Below are positions 34,076 to 46,123 of a DNA stretch of 64,000 nucleotides, one piece after another. The position numbers and the translations under genes are program-made. Position 1 is the stretch's first letter. Each line of letters starts with the position of its first letter. The notes below the pieces were generated by a model. The model saw nothing but the letters and a program-made list of their open reading frames with translations. It was not told the origin of the DNA and made no database searches. The DNA is from Punica granatum (lineage: Eukaryota > Streptophyta > Magnoliopsida > Myrtales > Lythraceae). Where the stretch lies: the NCBI RefSeq assembly GCF_007655135.1, contig NC_045130.1:26718605-26782604 (forward strand). The letters run 5' to 3'.

Positions 34076-35364
34076 AGGCAAATGAGTACTTTGAAAGTTT
34101 TCAAATTTCAAAATTTTCGATTCAAATTTAAAATTCTCACATCCTTCTCATTTTACTCTTTCTCTCTATTTCCAGTAGCCATAAACCGAAAGTGATAATG
34201 GTGGTTATCTTTCCTTTCCTCTCATCTCTTTGCCAACAAAAATGATGTTCCTTCTTTCCTCTCAACAAAAACATGAGGTATACTTTCGATTCAAAAATGG
34301 TCGCTACTGTCCGAGCCACTTTCCATTCTCGAGATAAAATTGCGCTCTTCCCTTCACAATTGATCGCTCTCTCGAGCTCCTCAGCTGCGCAACCATGCAG
34401 ATGGCTCCCCTCCCGTTTCCGTGAGATCTCCATCCTCCGTATGCTCTCTTGAGATTCCCACATCGTTAGGTCACTCCCCCGATACCTCTCTCTTTGTTGA
34501 TTTGATCTGTAAATCGGCTTGTGAGTTCGATCTTGTCCAGTTTCTTTGTTGTGATCCTTCACAAACTAAGATTTCTCGGGTAAAGTTTCTGATTGTTCAG
34601 GCTGCCTCTTGCTATTTCACGTAGGGGTTTCTTGTTTCAGTTTCAAGAGGTAAATTGACAACTTTTAACAATCTAGGGTTTTAAGGTTCCAAGATTTGTA
34701 ATTGCTTACCAAATGATCAGATTTTTGAAGCAATAAGGTTGTCGATTTACTTACAGTCTCTTTCGATTGGAATTTTCGTTGCCTCAAACCCACTTGTTGT
34801 TGTTGCGCATCATAGACTGATGGTCAAGGACAGAACAAAGAAGGGAAGATTATGCTCTACCTCGTGTTTGGGTACATGAAAACTGACGGGAAGAAATTCA
34901 TTCGGAGTTATCACTCCGCTGGGGAGGACATTCCCCTAGGATTATTTCGACTCAAAAATTGAATAAAGAAGTAACTCACAAGGTGAACCAAGTAGCACCA
35001 TTTCACACGCCTTTTTCGTTAGTTATCTTGTCTTGTGTTTTATTGACTGCTGATGAAGTGAACGAACGCCTTGTGAAGAAAAAGAAGAAGATGATGAGCT
35101 GGTTGGTTTTGTTCTATTTATTTTTTGCATAATTAAATTGGAGGAACTTGCTGACAAATGTGAATTCGATTCACATGCATTTGGCTTTGTTGGGTCTTGT
35201 AACCATAGGATTCGTAAATTATTATGTAGTTATTGTCGGCATAATTATTTGGGTTGTCAATTCTATTCGTGTGTAATTTATATTTGTCTGTATTGTAATT
35301 GGCAAACAACTTGTTGATATAATCTTAAAACTAATTTGCATTCTCATAAAGCAAATAACAAGCT
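34076..35364. other. Unassigned region next to CACTA block 2
   Basis: CT-rich sequence at 34137-34480 could be a transcribed leader, and 34560-34960 has a somewhat gene-like base composition. I find no conserved domain on either strand. The 141-codon minus-strand frame (34137-34562) is basic and low in conserved features, so it is not called. Confidence 0.4.
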
Positions 35365-35532
35365 AGAAACATGCTGACAATGGCACTCGTTATTTGTCAT
35401 CGTGAACTGATCAAGAGGTCCCAGATTCGATACCTAGTTGGATTAGCTGTATCCTTTTATTAGATATTTATGAATTTCTATTTTAATAAATTAGGGCTCA
35501 TGGCCTCCCTTGTAACCGAAAAAAAAAAAGAA
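35365..35532 (+). mobile_element. tRNA-related SINE, family S2
   Basis: GACAATGGCACTCG resembles an A box and GTCCCAGATTCGATACCTAG carries a B box (GATTCGATACC). A body ending GGGCTCATGGCCTCCCTTGT leads to a poly-A tail (AACCGAAAAAAAAAAAG). The order of A box, B box and A tail within about 170 bases is that of a tRNA-derived SINE. It differs in sequence from family S1. Confidence 0.65.
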
Positions 35533-38171
35533 TAAGGAACATAATACGGCTTTGTTTGTTTCAAGGAAAATAAGCTATCGAGGAAAATAAATTTCACAGG
35601 ATATAAATTTTAGGAAGGTTATTTATTTTCTATTGAAAAATAAAGGAAAAGGTGAAAAGAGAAAGAAAAAAAAATTTCAGATATTTCTCGGGAATTAGGG
35701 TCGGGACAGGTGGTGGATCATGGAAGCACTTTCTTGTCATTGTCAATCATCAAGCGTTCCTTTCCTTCATTTCTTTTTAATTCTAAAATTTAAAAGATCA
35801 TAAAGAAAGTCGCTCTCGTAGTCAAATTTGTATTAGCGGGCGTACTTTTTTTTATTTTTCTTTTCTTCTTTTTGCCCTTTTCTAATTACCCATTCGAATA
35901 AAAAAATTTATTTACCAATCATTGGACTGTTAGGACTTTGAACCAATAATTGGGCGGGAGATGGTGACATAACCGGAATAATTGAGATTGTTCGGGCCAC
36001 ACGCACGTCATTCTTGGATTGAATAGTTCTCGAATTCCTTACTTGAATTCTCTTCAAGTTCCATATTTCACGCACTCTTTATTTTCCGGTTTGAGTCCTG
36101 TTCGGAGGAAAATTCAAATTAAATTTGACATACTTGGCGCACCTGTATCAATCTATCTATCAATCTATCTATTAAAGAAACTAAAACGGGTCTTTGAAAG
36201 CAAGATGTGGGACTCATGATGTAAGGCGGGAGATATTTCTCGTTAACTTGCAAATAACAATATTGACATAACAAATAAATTAAATAGGAACACAAATAAA
36301 AATACAGTAGAATATATCAAGATTTAATGTGGAAAATTCTCGAAGTGCAGAGAGAAAAAGCATGAGGACTGTATCAATAGATAAAGATTTCGTAATCGAC
36401 TAGTTACATAGGCATTGCTTTTTCTATGAATTGATAATAATTGATTTAACAAAAAATTCTGTCTCTATTTACAGAACCTTTATATTAATTTTGGGTGAAC
36501 CTGTATGTTAATTATATTTGATTAGAATAACTTAATGTGCGTTGCAAAATATCACGACTACCTGACTTCTATGATGATTCGGTTGCGATGTTACCCAGGC
36601 ATGGCAAGTACTACCTCCCAAGTGCAAGATCTCCCATATTACATCAGTCTTCCTCTCTTGGACTAACGCACGGGCTCAAAGCTTTGAGAGATGATCTCTA
36701 AGGTTCGCCCCATTATATTTTTCTCTAGTCCGGAACCCGTATGCGACTCGCATGTAGACCGATTTTTATTCTGATATAGGAAATCAAATGCAGAAGCAAT
36801 AATTGAAACCACTAACTTCACGGGGTTAATGATCCCTAGAATATCTACGTTAATGGATCATGTGCTGTGAGCCTCGAGTCACGAACCAACCTAATCTCCC
36901 TGGACTGGCAATCGTTGTGTGTTCCTTGATCGACCACGACCACCGGTTAGACAAAAGAAGACAGGCAGAAAATAACTGGCAATGAATCTTTGCTACATGA
37001 TCGAGCAAACAATGGCACTGTCCACAACACATGAACTTCCCGACCCTCACACTTGAATGGGAGCCATCAATTTGTTCAGGTCCATCATCTATTAATCTAT
37101 CAGTAGTTACTTTATTTATAATGTGATTATAGCTCCAGTTATTGGGACGAACATAATATCTTATAGATAACCACCTATGATATGACAGAAATCAGATAAT
37201 CCTTAAATATCTGAGTCGGCCTCCGTTCATATGGACGGATCTAAATTCTATTAGGCCCGAATTTCCCACATTCATGAAAGGACAAGGGCGTGTATCTTTT
37301 CCCTTTTTTTCACTATTTTGTCAATCCAACTTCTTAGTTCAGGAACCGTAGATAGATGACGATGAGGTCTCTAACTTCTCATAATTTATATATTCTTTTA
37401 ATTTAAGCGAAATTACTATACTTTATCGTAGAATAAAATCATGAATAAATAAATATTAGCATTGAAAACAACTTCTCATGACAATTGTTATGTCAAGATT
37501 CCAACACTAGACACGTCCATGGAGCGGGCTGCCGCTTCTTAATTTTGATGGGCCGGCCATGGAATCTAGTTTTGTCTAGGCGAGCTGGCTTAAAAGATTT
37601 ATGTCCCGTTTGCGGCCGAAATGGGGTGGAAATTCACTTTCTCTCCATTTCTTTATATACAGGCACTTATATAAGTTAGAAAGAGCATTTCACGTGGAGA
37701 GAAATTTCTTTACAACATGATAAAATGATCATTCCTTAAAAAAACTAAAGGAATGTTCTTTCCATCATTCTACTAAGTTTTACACATATCATACTTTTAA
37801 TTTTATATATCTAAACATATGATATATCGAATGATATTATGAAAAATATGTTCATCTAATTAAATTTAATCATTCATATTCTCTATTTCAATTTAAAAAT
37901 GACTATTTTTATCTCAAAATAATTACATTTACTATACAAAAATCTATTACATTAATTTCTATTGCATTCCGATGTACCAAATGGAATTTTAGGCCCGATG
38001 TGATAAGGATCGGGCTTGGATAGATAAGTACAACCCAGGCTCGACCCAACCATCTATTTCCTTTAATTTTGGGCCGCGGACGCAGCTTACTATTGAAATC
38101 GACATATTCATCACGTCCACAGGTCTGGCCAATGGACATGGCCATTCTAACATACAATACAAGGAATAACA
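35533..38171. other. Intergenic DNA, no gene recognised
   Basis: (CTAT)n-type microsatellite at about 36152-36172. The stretch 36580-37260 is less AT-rich and may be an eroded LTR, but I found no second copy. Small frames here lack recognisable domains. Confidence 0.45.
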
Positions 38172-38579
38172 TGTTTACACTAGATTTCCGCATGCCGCGT
38201 TAATCATGGGAATTGGAGAAAATTAACTAAGATTTAGGACCAATTGAGCTTTGTATTGACATGAGTTGGCTCGGATACGTGATAAGGACGATCCGGATGA
38301 GAGGTTTGATGGGCTCAGGCTTGTAAAGACCCAAGGAAAGAGGAGACGCCCGCAAAGGACGTCTTCAGGCCGGCCCGCCAGAGAGAAGCGGCGACATCCA
38401 GCTTAGGGCTGCCGCATCTAGGGATTGGTGGCCTTAAAAACGAAAAGTGTGGGAAAATCTTTGCATCCAAGGAAATTGCAAGCTAGAGTAATCTACAAGA
38501 AGGCAATGACGTATTAAGAAGGGCATTACCATTTTTTTTCTTTATTTCATTGCTCATTTGAAGCATAGTTAATAAGGAA
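38172..38579. repeat. Long direct repeat, left copy (LTR-like)
   Basis: Starts TGTTTACACTAGATTTCC and matches 42579-42982 along its full 408 bases with scattered substitutions (for example GATGAGAGGTTTGATGGGCT in both). The abrupt shared start at TG in both copies suggests an LTR boundary. It is truncated on the right at TTAATAAGGAA. Confidence 0.75.
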
Positions 38580-41500
38580 GGACAGGAGTTGAGAGATCAA
38601 GGGTCTGGCCGGTCTTGGACGTGGTCGTAGAGACCTACAACAGCAGTTTAAGCTCCTCCAAGACGTCGCATGATATTCCAGCAAAGGAAGAGGCTATCGG
38701 AGTCTGACAGGTAGAATACATTCAATAAGTAATAGGTTAGAGTTAGCCGATTCTGTCTATGGTTCAGGTTGATGGCTAAGTGTTACATGACTGGCAGTCC
38801 TTAGGTTGAAGGAGTTCTTAGGGGCTGGTGCCTCACTAGCAGTCCTCTCGATGCTAGTCTCTTGGGCTGAGGGTTGTGGGGTCCTCATCATCGTCATCAC
38901 CATCATTACCCTGTATATCCAAGACGGTCGTAATCGGACCTTTCGTTCCAATTCATGAATCAATGGTTGAGAAGTGAGAAACATGTACCTAGGGGTTACT
39001 CTGAGAAGTGTGTGAGGCAGCACTTTTACTTGTAACTTGAGAACTCCTTATTCCCTCTGGTCTTTTTTTTTTCCTCAGGATTACTACAACAAACAAGGTA
39101 GCATTAGAATAGCAATGGAAGTCTGAGAGAGAAACAGTTGAGGGTAGGCTTAGGCTTACAAGACTTAAATTAGCCTAAGGGACCGATTTTGCTATTTTGG
39201 TTGAAGGCTGGGGTTTGGAAGATAATTCTCCTTCTCGTGTCTTTCTCTTTTTCGCAAGGGCCTGCGACTTGGGCTGGGACTTTGAAGGCTTGGTCCGAGG
39301 GGTGCTCTATGAAGGTGGGTGGATGAGGTTACAGCTCATTTGGTCCTAGGACTAAGCCTAGATATTAGAGTTCCCCATTTCACGGTAAAGAAAACATTTG
39401 AAAAAGCTTTCCACCAAGTAGCAAAGGCTTCGGTAACCCTAGGCCAGAGCTGAAAGGGCATTACTTTGAAGATGGAGATGGCGTCAAATTGCTCTTTCTT
39501 CAAGCTTGAAAGCTTTTCCCCTCACTGTGGGCCTCTCAGTCATAGACTGATTAAAGGAGAAGTATGGGGGAGTCGAGATTCCTCGTACCAAGCCAAATTG
39601 CCTCGCGTAGTATTAAGGACAATATACTTCAGTGTCTGCCTTGTCCAGTCAACGCGAGGAATGAATAGGTTCCAGGTTAGAAGGAAGCTTATCCAAACAT
39701 GCTTCAAGGCCTCCCCATGCCTTTTTACATCCTTGAAAGTCAAAGGTTTTTGGCTTTAAACTTAAAAAAAAAAGTACTTCAAAGCTTTCTCATAGGGCAT
39801 TTGAACCTTAGTCAAATACTGGAACAAGAGTCCATAACAAGGAAGGTTTGCAGGGGCCAGGGTTCATAAATCAAGTTCTAGCCAGAGGGATGAAAAGTAT
39901 ATGAAGGCCCACAGCTGCAAAAGCCACATTAGCCCTGATGACTTGGAAAATGGGGTTTCAGCTAGAGGTGTGCATGAATACCGGGTATACCCGGAATCGG
40001 GCGGAAACTACCCATTAGGGTAGGGTCCGGATATTAAAATAAAGAACCAGTGAAAATCGGTTCTAGTTCCGGTTCCTGTATATAGGGTACCCAGAATCGG
40101 AATCGAAATGGGAACCGGTACCTGGACCCGGTTAATAGTTACTAATTAAAAAAAGAAAAGAAAAGGAAAAGTGACTGATGCTCCATTTTACAGTGAGAAA
40201 AGAAAAGTAAAGTAAATTTCTTCAAAATTGACCACATTCCCTCCACTCTCTCTTCTCTAATGCATTTGCTGCTTCCCCGTAACCTTACCTCCGTAGTCGG
40301 CATGAACCCGACCTCCCCTCTCTTCCATCTCTTCAGCCATTAATTGGCCACTCCTCTACCATGCCAAAGCCAGCTCGACTCCACTGCCAGCTTGTCCCCT
40401 CTTCCTTTTCTATTCTTTTTCTTTTCTCATTCTCGGAGACGGGCAATAGGGGCTTCAATCAAAGTCTACCATGCCTCAAATTGCAGTCCTCAAGGATGTG
40501 ATCGAAGCTTGGTTGTTATGATTTTGCAGTACAGGTTCTTCGATTGAAGCCTTCTATGCCTCGAATGACAATAGCGGGATTTGATCGGAGCCCTTGTGCT
40601 ATGAATCACAAACTTTGCTTGGAAAATTAAAAAAGAATACAGAAGTGAAATCACAGCATCAACGATCTAGGGTTTGATGTTTGAAGAGGAGATGGGAAAG
40701 TAGTGACGCAGGTAGGGAAATAGGCTGAGGAGGCGGAGGGTCGGAGGAGGGTGAATAGGAGGTTTGAAGGAGGACTTAAAGGCGGGCAAGAGGCGGAGAA
40801 GACGCGGCCATGGATGGGAAAAGAGAGAGAGAGCGCTTGCAGAAAGCATTAAGTACTGGAATAAAAAAATTTACAAGTTCTACCAGGTACTCGAAACCTG
40901 TGGCAGGTTCTAGTTCCAAGATTTGACATGGTACTGATTCCAAAATCTTGGAACCAGTCCCTTACGGGATGGGGTTCGGGTATCGTGAAGAAAACATGGT
41001 ACCCGGAACCGATCACCCCTAGTTTCAGCCACATTTGGGCAACCTCTATAGAGAAGGGCGAGGGCATAAGGGGTTAGAGCCACCATCTATCCAGGTGCGA
41101 GTTTCTAAATGATGTACAATACTTTCTTCACTATTTGGCCGCTTGTAGGGAGGCGGAGAAAGTTAGACATCATGAAGTACGGGAAGGATATGTGTTCATA
41201 GACAGTTGACTGGGAGTCGTCTTGCTTCAATTCTTGTTCCAGGAATGCGAGAAGAGTACTTTTGGCTGGGGATTCTAGATATTCTAGTATGACATCGTCA
41301 GCTCCCTTAAACTTATCCCCACTGGAAGGCTCAATAGGCCCTTTTATGATTAGGAGGTTAGTCAAGTAACTCAGGTCTTGTAGGGTCATAGAGAAGAATG
41401 CACATGGAAAGATAAAGGTGCTGATGAACTGGCTCCAAAAAGTCAAAAGGGCAAGCAATAGACTTCAATCCAGTTTGGAGCTATGTAGGTCAAATTGATG

Positions 41501-41720
41501 AAAGCGTAGATCTCCAGTTCCTTCCATAGCTGCCCAAATTTCCCTTATAGACGGTCTCCCCATGGCTTCTAGTTTTCAACAAAGCGATGCCAATACTTGT
41601 GGGAACTTTTGAGCCATAACTTCTACTGAGCTGTCTCTATGGAAAAATAGGGCAAGTCTCGGTGAGCAAGGGAGGCGTCAACGATAGTTTTTGACGGGTC
41701 GGCCGGGAAGAAAGGTCACA
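38580..41720 (-). pseudogene. Plant-mobile-domain (PMD) type transposon protein, degenerate
   Basis: Minus-strand frames carry features of the plant mobile domain found in MULE and Ty3-linked proteins: FSMTLQDLSYLTNLLIIKGP, DDVILEYLESP, YEHISFPYFMMSNFLRLPTS and GQIVKKVLYI (41105-41458). After a hAT insertion the body continues with a 'LLQLW…'-like segment and the segment at 39540-39743. Multiple stops and frame changes break it, and the gene is split at 39963-41021 by hAT H-B copy 2. The start lies in a decayed stretch and cannot be fixed. With the direct repeats at 38172 and 42579 outside it, this may be the body of an LTR element, but no reverse transcriptase is visible. Confidence 0.6.
39963..41021. 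mobile_element. hAT non-autonomous element, family H-B, copy 2
   Basis: Ends TAGAGGTGTGCATGAATACC and (…CCCGGAACCGATCACCCCTA) are the same as in copy 1 at 21567. A perfect 8-base duplication, GTTTCAGC, flanks it (39955-39962 and 41022-41029). At 1,059 bases it is longer than copy 1 and carries extra interior sequence at about 40180-40850, for which I see no gene. It interrupts the PMD-type pseudogene. Confidence 0.9.
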
Positions 41721-42578
41721 AAACTCGAGGATGCATTGAGACAAAAAGGCGAGGCCACAAGATTGTGGGCCTCAAGGACGGCTCGGCGAGCCTTAATCAT
41801 TGACATCCTACAGACCAATGGCCAGTACTAGTAAGAGTCCTAACTTAGACCAACTAATTATGCTAGCAGAGCAAGAGTACATGTGAGGGCTTCTCAAATC
41901 AAGTCTAATCAAGCAATATATACAAGCTAAATTAGGGCTTTCTTCGAGATTACCTTGAATTGAGCTGGAAAGAGGATGAAGGCTAGGGTATTGAGAGACT
42001 AAGTTTTGAGTGGCTGCCAGTGCTTCTCTCGCGATGGCAGAGCTGTGACGGAAGCTCGTGTCAGAAGGCAAGGGCAAAGGGACAGTAAACAACATAAGCC
42101 AATGACAGCTCGATGGAGTGCAGTACTGGTGGCTCGAGTTCTCAGAGACGATGGTGATGATGGGGGTTAGCTTGGGGAAGGAAACAGAGAAGTCGAAGAA
42201 GAAAAGCAAGAGAGAGAGAGAGAGCAATTGTGAGAGTGCATAGAAGAGATAAAGGAAAACTACGAAGGATGATCAACGAGTAGGTGAGTGAAAGAAGAAA
42301 TAGAAAGAGAAAGGGCAGAGTCAGAGCAGCTTAGTGGGGGAAAATAAGAAAGTGGCAGGCGGTTACCATAATTGCCTGATTTGAAATTTTCGGGACCCAT
42401 TGGCACTTAAAGGCGGGAATGGTTACCGCGGCTAATAAGCCGAGAGGCCATGTTTTGTTGTGAAAAATTGTCAATTTCTTATTTAATCGTAGGGAATTGA
42501 TACGATGCGAGAAATATTCAATTTACATGTCAAACCATGTTCGATATTCCCTTCTTATGGCTAGGCATGTGGGCGTAT
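41721..42578. other. Leader-like region upstream of the PMD pseudogene
   Basis: A 139-codon minus-strand frame at 41808-42227 is rich in Ser/Leu and has a hydrophobic start, but it has no domain I recognise. Its position between the PMD body and the right-hand direct repeat makes an untranslated leader more likely. A (GA)n run lies at about 42210-42224. Confidence 0.4.
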
Positions 42579-43440
42579 TGTTTACACTAGATTTCCGTAT
42601 GCCGCGTTTATCATGGGAGCTGGAGAAAACTAACTAAGATTTAGGACCAATTGAGCTTTATATTTACGTGAGTTGGCCCGGATACGTGACAAGGACAATC
42701 CAGATGAGAGGTTTGATGGGCTCGGGCTTGTAAAGACCCAAGGAAAGAGGAGAGGCTCGCGAAGGACATCTTTAGGTCGGCCTAGCCCGAGAGAAGCGTC
42801 GACATCCAGCTTAGGTCTGCTGCATCTAGGGATTGGTGGCCTAAAATACGGAAAGTGTGGGGAAAATCTTTACATCCAAAGAAATTGCAAAATAAAGTAA
42901 TCTACATGAAGGCAATGACGTATTAGGAAGGACATTACCATTTTTTTATTTCATTGCTCGTTTGAAGCATGGTTAATAAGGAACTACATTTCTTGGTTCC
43001 CTTATCTTAATTTTGCCCCATTTTGTAATAAGATTTAGCCCTAGTTGATTGTTAGCTATCCTAGGCTCGGTTATATAAGTTAGAAGTGTGGATCATTATA
43101 GCTTCTTCGACAACACAACATTCGTACCCCCTTATTTCATCTACATTTCGGTATTTTTCATTCCCTTGCACTTTACTTTATGTTTTACATTTCGTTCTTC
43201 ACTTCCAACACTTACATATCGCACTTAGGACGTTAGAACCCATCGAGTCTCTCGGTTTATGCATCCACCTCTGTTTAAGCTTCCGAGTGAGGATTGATTT
43301 CCATCTGCGGCTTGGCTTCCAGGCCTTGACGTGTGTTTCTCATGAATCCATACCACTTGAATCTTTCGGGATTCGTAGTAGTTAGACCTATTAAATTGGC
43401 TTTAGGGCCAATTTCATTTTTTTGGGCTTAAACTACGCGC
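42579..43440 (+). repeat. Long direct repeat, right copy, with LTR-like promoter
   Basis: The first 404 bases match 38172-38579. It then continues with TATATAAGTTAGAAGTGTGG (a TATA box followed by a transcribed-leader-like stretch) to about 43440. The start TG and the TATA box suggest an LTR read on the plus strand, although the coding remnants between the two copies run on the minus strand. The orientation is therefore unsettled. Confidence 0.55.
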
Positions 43441-43532
43441 ACGTATTGAGAGTATCTAAATGGCCTTACCCTTGTTGCCATGACAACTTCTGATCAACTA
43501 ATAGTACACATACAATCCTATTCATATCATCA

Positions 43533-43736
43533 AGGAAATTCAACTGCCGATTGGACCTGTGGATCTCCTAAACCGTGACTTTATTTTCTAGTGAGGATGG
43601 CTGGTAGTTCCATTTCTTATAACTCTTGAGACAGAGGAAATTCAACTGCCGATTGGACCTGTGGATCTCCTAAACCGTGACTTTATTTTCTAGTGAGGAT
43701 GGCTGGTAGTTCCATTTCTTATAACTCTTGAGACAG
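43533..43736. repeat. Perfect 102-bp tandem duplication
   Basis: Units 43533-43634 and 43635-43736 appear identical over all 102 bases. The first begins AGGAAATTCAACTGCCGATT and both end TAACTCTTGAGACAG. The identity implies a very recent duplication or an assembly duplicate. Confidence 0.9.
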
Positions 43737-44640
43737 CGCCATGGCACGCTTGACGACTTACTTCCTGTCACGTGTGAGTTAGAGGAAAATTGCTATTTTA
43801 GGTGGAACACAACAATCAAGAAGCACGAGCGACTTAACAACAAATTTCCCAAGGTCGACAAATATCTCAAGTTCCTGAACGTTCATTCTGATGAACCCGT
43901 CAGAATAATGTCATGATTGATAGGATGAAATCAATTATACAAAATGCCCAAAGCTAATGGTTAGGTCTATGGCGACCATCCGGCCATCACCTAAGGCTGT
44001 GAACAACCCTTGATACTATCGATCGAGAAATAAAAACTTGACCGAGAACCTAAGAACCTAGAACTCACTCTGGCCTCCCTAGTACTCAATTTCAATATTA
44101 AAAAACACCCACATATAGTAATAAGTTCAGTTCATGTCAAATCACTGCCGTCCTAAATTCAAAACGAAGGAATTAAATATAAAGTTGAATTATTTTATAG
44201 GAGAAAAACACTAAACGTAATAATCTTATAGGTAATTTATCCTTTTATGTTCGATATAAGTTATAAAAAGGCTCAGTCCACGCGCATGTCATTTAGTAGA
44301 CATCACATGGAGACTTGCACATTATGGATTCAACTCATGGCTTAGCCAATAGATCTTAATTACTAGCTGGAGTCGAATAAATATACAATAAATAAAAATT
44401 CCAATTTCAGGATCTTTTTGGATTATATATACATATAAAAAATATATTGTATATAGAAAGAATTCATCTTCTTGCAAACGACCATAGGAATTCAGCAAGA
44501 GGACAAGGAAAGATAATTCCAGATCTTTGGTGTCACACACCAATTGCATGTCTTCTTCTTCCTCTGATTTCATATTATAAATAAATAAATTAAAGATCAT
44601 TTCGCGGCCTCACATGATATTGTTTGAGAGAAAATATTCT
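43737..44640. other. Intergenic DNA, no gene recognised
   Basis: A plus-strand frame of 62 codons (43728-43916) starts inside the tandem duplication and has no recognised domain. The 92-codon minus-strand frame at 44322-44600 is hydrophobic and unconserved as far as I can tell. Confidence 0.45.
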
Positions 44641-44654
44641 TCATTGGCTTTGTC

Positions 44655-44690
44655 CACGTGTCACATTTCTACACGTTAGAATTCCACGTG
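44655..44690. promoter_or_regulatory. Two G-boxes (CACGTG) 24 bases apart
   Basis: CACGTG occurs at 44655-44660 (in CCACGTGTCAC, also an ABRE-like core) and again at 44685-44690 (TTCCACGTGGAA, a palindrome), with ACACGT between them. G-boxes bind bZIP and bHLH factors, including ABA and light regulators. They lie about 1.4 kb upstream of the fibrillin gene, whose family responds to ABA and light stress. The link is an inference. Confidence 0.45.
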
Positions 44691-44818
44691 GAACCTATCT
44701 TCTGAACCACTGAAAAGTCTATACTGCCAATTGGTTGGTCATCAAGGATTTCGTCTCCATTTATTATGAAATCAAACCATATACCGCCGATTCTACGCAC
44801 TGAAATTTGACGATATTA

Positions 44819-45010
44819 CGGTGCATTTAGTTTCAGAGTTAAAATAATTTTGATTTTGATCGTGAAAAATAATAAATGATTGTGTAGTGTATTAAGTTAA
44901 AGTTAAAGTTAAAATTTTTAACTTGAAAAATATATATTTTTATTGTGTAGTGTGTTGAGTTAAAATTAAAATTAAAATTTTTGTGATTTTAATTGTGAAA
45001 TGAAATGGAG
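44819..45010. mobile_element. MITE-like element, family M1
   Basis: Begins TGCATTTAGTTTCAGAGTTA and contains the family words GTGTAGTGT, TTAAGTTAAAGTTAAAGTTA and AAATTAAAATT. The right end is blurred. The family match is with 1648-1833. Confidence 0.5.
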
Positions 45011-45671
45011 CGTCATATTCTTCGATGATTTACTCAATTAGACATTTTTGCTCCATTTTAGTGATAATTCGTCAAATGTTCCCAGCTAGCTTTAGCTAAT
45101 TAAATGCTCATCATATTGTGCAGAAAGAAACTCATCATATTCGTATGACCTTTAACACAATTAGATTAATGTCGGTATATATTCACATTTTAAATTTTAT
45201 TATTTTGTTTTACTGAAAATTTATTTTTGATAGTTTTCATCCGGAATTATTTCTGACACATATTTTTCATTGATTTGTTTAAATATCTTTCAAACTCTAC
45301 TTAAATAAGATGAAATATAAAATCAGTAATCCCAATTTAAGTGCGCAAATTTTACTTCATTTAGTTGACGTGTTTGGCATAAGTTGTGTACCCCAGTTGT
45401 CAAAGAGTTTCTAATCCGAACATACAAAAAGTAATTTTCTTCTTCACTCCCTCCCTCTTTGATATTTATAACACACGTAATAAGAAGGTTCTAATTCCAT
45501 TCTTACCGATAAGATTTATTTACCTTTTATTTTAGTTTTTTTCTAATTCGTATAATAAATTCATAAATCTTTCTTATGGTAATAATTATAAATAATAGCT
45601 CAAGGTAGGAGGTTAAAATTGTCTTTTCATTAGAAAGGATTTATTTGAATACTGTCTTATACAGTACTAGT

Positions 45672-45980
45672 CTTGTTTGGAAATGCAATTATGTATATAT
45701 ATATACCTATATATATTTAATTGAATTGTAATAATTAAATAAAAAAATATAATGATTGTTATGAGAAAAAACGAGAAAAAAATAATGAATTGTTGAGAGA
45801 AACTAATGATTATGTTGTTAAATCGTAGAAAAAATAATGGACAGTTTAGAGAATTTAGTATTAAAAATTAGATTAAATGATGAAGATAAAAAATAAAAAT
45901 AAAAATAATTATATTATTAAATTAAAAATAAGTAAAATTAAAGTAAAATAGAATAAAAAAAATTATCCCAAAATCAAATA
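45672..45980. mobile_element. MITE-like element, family M1, in the fibrillin promoter
   Basis: Left end CTTGTTTGGAAATGCAATT, right end CCCAAAATCAAATAAAGAG. The body shares AATGATTGT..GTTGTTAAATCGTAG, AGAATTTAGTATTAAAAATT and similar words with the copy downstream of the gene at 48644-48890. It ends about 145 bases before the fibrillin start codon, so any core promoter lies in or right beside it. Confidence 0.55.
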
Positions 45981-46123
45981 AAGAGTTAGCACGTCCACTA
46001 CTGAAACGAGTCTGAGAAAATTTTCCCGGAAATAGAGACGCCATATTTTGTTTCTTCGGAGCTCTCCTCCATCAGTTCTCGCAAACGCCGACCGTTTTCC
46101 TCTGCAATCGAAGCTCCTCAGCC

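Noticed and set aside
34137..34562. 141-codon minus-strand frame
   Set aside because: It is basic and low in conserved features, lies over a CT-rich stretch next to hairpin repeats and has no recognisable family.
41808..42227. 139-codon minus-strand frame with a hydrophobic start
   Set aside because: No domain is recognised; the position suits an element leader and the low-complexity (GA)n run lies at its start.
43728..43916. 62-codon frame beginning in the 102-base duplication
   Set aside because: It starts in duplicated repeat DNA, has no recognisable domain and no upstream promoter signal.
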